Virus record (IMG/VR): IMGVR_UViG_3300017748_000009
Span: 1 to 57,294 of that record
DNA length: 57,294 nt
Direction: 5' to 3' (one strand)
DNA from: a virus
Part shown: positions 55,580 through 57,294 of the stretch, piece by piece
Position numbering within the stretch: position 1 is the first letter of the stretch
Layout of the letters: each line of letters begins with the position of its first letter
Translations under genes and position numbers: made by a program
Notes under the pieces: generated by a model
Databases searched by the model: none
What the model saw: the letters and a program-made list of their open reading frames with translations, nothing else
What the model was told of the DNA's origin: nothing

Positions 55580-55878
55580 ACTACTTCATTAACATTTAAG
55601 TTTTGAAGAACCTGTTTATAATCTTGGTCGGTTTCTGATAACTCTTTAACCATTTGTATGCCATGGATAATACTTGAATGTCCTATCTCGTAACCTCTAC
55701 CATGCATAAAGTTTTGAATATACTTTAGCTTCATAGGTCTGTGATAGCACAGATAATATATTAAATGCCTTGCATCCACGACCTCTCTTTTCTTTGACTT
55801 CTCAAAGATTTCATGTTCGTGTAAATTAAACAGGACGGCTACCTGTTCAACATATGCATCAAAGATTTTTACTTTCAT
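55576..55878 (-). CDS. Second DnaA domain IV-like DNA-binding protein (100 aa)
   Basis: Residues 27-78 match DnaA domain IV: KSKKREVVDARHLIYYLCYH (the conserved R..V..AR...YYL segment), MKLKYIQNFMHGRGYEIGHS and SSIIHGIQMV, where GHSSIIHG takes the place of the DHSTVIHA box-recognition signature. It is a stand-alone domain, shorter than the 131-aa paralogue at 48282. The two differ in sequence and could recognise different boxes. First recognisable gene of the replication block after the small early genes. Confidence 0.84.
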   Translation of the reverse strand: MKVKIFDAYVEQVAVLFNLHEHEIFEKSKKREVVDARHLIYYLCYHRPMKLKYIQNFMHGRGYEIGHSSIIHGIQMVKELSETDQDYKQVLQNLNVNEVV

Positions 55879-55891
55879 GATTTTATTTTAT

Positions 55892-55981
55892 TTATAACAT
55901 TATTACTACCATGCCAAACAATATAGCCATACTAATGACGACTATAAATATAGCTTGTTCTAACTCTTGATTATTATTCAA
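55892..55981 (-). CDS. Tiny putative membrane protein, TTG start (29 aa)
   Basis: A short frame in the gap between genes: (M)NNNQELEQAIFIVVISMAIL..., one clear membrane helix (about 10-29). The TTG overlaps the last codons of the upstream gene. Weak start codon and small size make the call uncertain; the hydrophobic pattern is the only support. Confidence 0.4.
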   Translation of the reverse strand: MNNNQELEQAIFIVVISMAILFGMVVIML

Positions 55982-56189
55982 TTTTATTTATTAATTTAGT
56001 TGGCTCACCAATAGGAGTAGTACCTAACTCTTCGCAATCACAATCATCTTCAATATTCTCTTCCCTCTCTAAATCATCAAGCCATGGGTCTACATTTTTT
56101 GCTATATAGTCAGGGATGTGGTCAACGTAGTTATCGGTACCATCGTTCCATTTAATTTGAATTGTCCAATGGGTTATTATTTTTTTCAT
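55974..56189 (-). CDS. Small acidic protein (71 aa)
   Basis: MKKIITHWTIQIKWNDGTDN... with two strands (HWTIQIKW, NYVDHIPDYIAKNV), an acidic helix (DDLEREENIEDDCDCEELG) and two adjacent Cys. No known domain. It begins right after the 96-aa gene stop. Confidence 0.7.
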   Translation of the reverse strand: MKKIITHWTIQIKWNDGTDNYVDHIPDYIAKNVDPWLDDLEREENIEDDCDCEELGTTPIGEPTKLINKIE

Positions 56190-56480
56190 CTAAATATATT
56201 TTACTATGTCAGAAACCTTAACATACCAATGCCCATCTTTTAGCAATCTCTTGCACTCATTCCAAAATGTAGGTTTCTTTCTTAGGAAACCTAATTCCAT
56301 TCCTATATTAAGTTTTAAATTGATGGCTTCAAAGAGTTCGTCTTTACTCTCAATTAGAGACTCGGTATCATCGTCATATAAAACATATAATTCAACGGCT
56401 CCTGAGTCGTATAAAGCCTCGGCTTTGTCGGTGACAATCCACCAACTAAAACCATCGGATAAGGTGTGTAATCTATTCAT
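56190..56480 (-). CDS. Hypothetical early protein (96 aa)
   Basis: MNRLHTLSDGFSWWIVTDKA... strand-helix-strand arrangement (AEALYDSGAVELYVLYDDDT, ESLIESKDELFEAI) resembling small regulatory domains, then aromatic end (DGHWYVKVSDIVKYI). First gene after the promoter at 56503-56534. The start codon is part of an AAAACACTATG box. Confidence 0.74.
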   Translation of the reverse strand: MNRLHTLSDGFSWWIVTDKAEALYDSGAVELYVLYDDDTESLIESKDELFEAINLKLNIGMELGFLRKKPTFWNECKRLLKDGHWYVKVSDIVKYI

Positions 56481-56502
56481 AGTGTTTTAATATTAAGTTA
56501 GA

Positions 56503-56534
56503 CAAACTTACAAAATTATTTAGACAAATCCAAA
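56503..56534 (-). promoter_or_regulatory. Early promoter of the replication block
   Basis: TTTG (56534-56531), exactly 20 bases, TAAGTTTG (56510-56503) on the minus strand, 23 bases before the ATG at 56480. Same spacer as the other two early promoters. It overlaps the end of the upstream gene and starts the replication genes. Confidence 0.72.
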
Positions 56535-56830
56535 TTGTTATATTGGTTTATAAATTCTACTACTGCATTGTATGTTGCATCTAATTTGCTATCTCCAATC
56601 ATCTCAATAATATCATCCATTGATTCTGCATCAAATATGTTAACAAAATGTTGTTCTATTCTGAAATTATATAGATGTCCTCTCATTAAATCTCCATCCT
56701 CTCCGCCTTCAAAACTCTCTATCTTCTCCACTACAGGCATTAGCCAATCCCAAGATTTGTGGTATTGCATTTGATTGATAGGCATTGTTTCTTCAAACAT
56801 AAAATTTGCTATAAGTTTATTTTCTTTCAT
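56516..56830 (-). CDS. Hypothetical protein (104 aa)
   Basis: MKENKLIANFMFEETMPINQ... then YHKSWDWLMPVVEKIESFEG, a pattern I have seen in small proteins from Bacteroidota phages, and a helical end (DATYNAVVEFINQYNNL). Unknown function. Its ATG overlaps the TGA of the 51-aa gene (ATGA). Confidence 0.74.
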   Translation of the reverse strand: MKENKLIANFMFEETMPINQMQYHKSWDWLMPVVEKIESFEGGEDGDLMRGHLYNFRIEQHFVNIFDAESMDDIIEMIGDSKLDATYNAVVEFINQYNNLDLSK

Positions 56831-56982
56831 AATCCTAAGTTTAATTTATAATCATTAGCTACTTTCTTGAGTAGTATTTCTGTGTAGTGCTTTTTATCTG
56901 TTGACATTTCTTCAACAAAACCTTGTACGTGCAGGTATTCTATGGCTTCCATACAATCCTCTTTTGTTACTTTATTTATCAT
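56827..56982 (-). CDS. Small helical protein (51 aa)
   Basis: MINKVTKEDCMEAIEYLHVQ... helix-turn-helix-like arrangement of three short helices with a basic middle (DKKHYTEILLKKVANDY). It starts 18 bases after the 97-aa gene and its stop overlaps the next ATG. No function assigned. Confidence 0.68.
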   Translation of the reverse strand: MINKVTKEDCMEAIEYLHVQGFVEEMSTDKKHYTEILLKKVANDYKLNLGL

Positions 56983-57000
56983 AATATTTAATTTAAACTG

Positions 57001-57294
57001 TTATAAATGTCCCCCTGTTTTTAATTGTGGACAATCATATCTCCATTCGCTATCTGACTCTGCTTCATCCATTCCTTTAAAATCATACAGACCTGTGCCA
57101 TGCACATACTCTGCTTTACTCATAGCTTCATCAATCTTGGTATCATAAAGGAAACATCTATCTTGTAGAAAATCAAGCAAGGTGGTATACTTCCCATGCT
57201 CAAGTTTGTAATGCTCAAACTCATCCTTGTCGACTTCTATTTCTACCTCAGCAAATTTGTGGTAGACACTTCGGTTTTGAATTTTTACTTTCAT
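57001..57294 (-). CDS. Hypothetical protein (97 aa), complete copy across the circle junction
   Basis: MKVKIQNRSVYHKFAEVEIE... an N-terminal strand pair with alternating charges (AEVEIEVDKDEFEHYKLEHG), Cys 47, and an acidic Gly/Tyr region (GTGLYDFKGMDEAESDSEWR). The ATG is the last codon of the window on the minus strand and is the same as the ATG at 123, so on the circle this gene follows the 48-aa and 145-aa genes. Unknown function. Confidence 0.76.
   Translation of the reverse strand: MKVKIQNRSVYHKFAEVEIEVDKDEFEHYKLEHGKYTTLLDFLQDRCFLYDTKIDEAMSKAEYVHGTGLYDFKGMDEAESDSEWRYDCPQLKTGGHL
57172..57294. repeat. Terminal direct repeat, right copy
   Basis: Exact copy of bases 1-123. It shows that the contig closes on itself. 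Confidence 0.95.

Overview
The window is a complete tailed-phage genome, assembled as a circle. Bases 1-123 are repeated exactly at 57172-57294, so the unique length is 57,171 bp and the genes at the two ends are contiguous. The host is very probably a member of the Bacteroidota, most likely a flavobacterium. The DNA is AT-rich. Start codons are preceded by A/T-rich leaders rather than Shine-Dalgarno sequences. The promoter-like sites fit the Bacteroidota pattern TTTG/TTG - about 20 bp - TAnnTTTG. The order terminase, portal, scaffold, capsid, ring-like proteins, a very large stabilisation/tail protein and giant internal proteins resembles podovirus-like and crAss-like phages of Bacteroidota. 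I saw no integrase, tRNA, CRISPR array, DNA polymerase or RNA polymerase gene.

Layout. (1) 1-4743, minus strand: an early accessory operon. It starts at a promoter at 4773-4804 and holds a 58-aa protein, an ArdC-like antirestriction protein and several unknown proteins. (2) 4744-5235: divergent control region. (3) 5236-8510: a small transcription unit with its own terminator, then phage GroEL, a small membrane protein, GroES and one lone minus-strand winged-helix regulator. (4) 8274-11338: a dense train of tiny, lysine-rich or cysteine-containing proteins, many overlapping their neighbour by 1-4 bases. (5) 11345-13405: a possible virion protein, small membrane proteins, a SET-domain protein, an amidase endolysin and a 3-TM holin. 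(6) 13436-47037: virion genes, from a 770-aa repeat-rich fibre-like protein through terminase, portal, scaffold and capsid to a 2717-aa polyvalent ejection-type protein. (7) 57294-47034, minus strand: replication and recombination genes: annealing protein, exonuclease, SSB-like protein, primase-SF3 helicase, SNF2-type helicase, VRR-NUC, HNH and PD-(D/E)XK nucleases, and two stand-alone proteins resembling DnaA domain IV. This block runs on through the circle junction into the genes at 1-1508.

The most striking content is a set of four complete hammerhead self-cleaving ribozymes on the minus strand at 1095-1157, 2759-2814, 3440-3488 and 4493-4544. Each sits between two genes of the early operon. 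Each has the CTGATGA and GAAA core boxes, a GTC cleavage triplet and three base-paired stems. Two are type III (open stem III) and two are type I (open stem I). If active, they would cut the early polycistronic RNA into separate messages between cistrons. Every predicted new 3' end would lie next to a stable hairpin, and the two type III cuts would also leave a structured 5' end. They also correct the start codons of two downstream genes, to 1072 and 2744. Three early promoters (1533-1564, 4773-4804, 56503-56534) share an exact 20-bp spacer.

All functions are read by eye from motifs and context. No searches or folding calculations were run.
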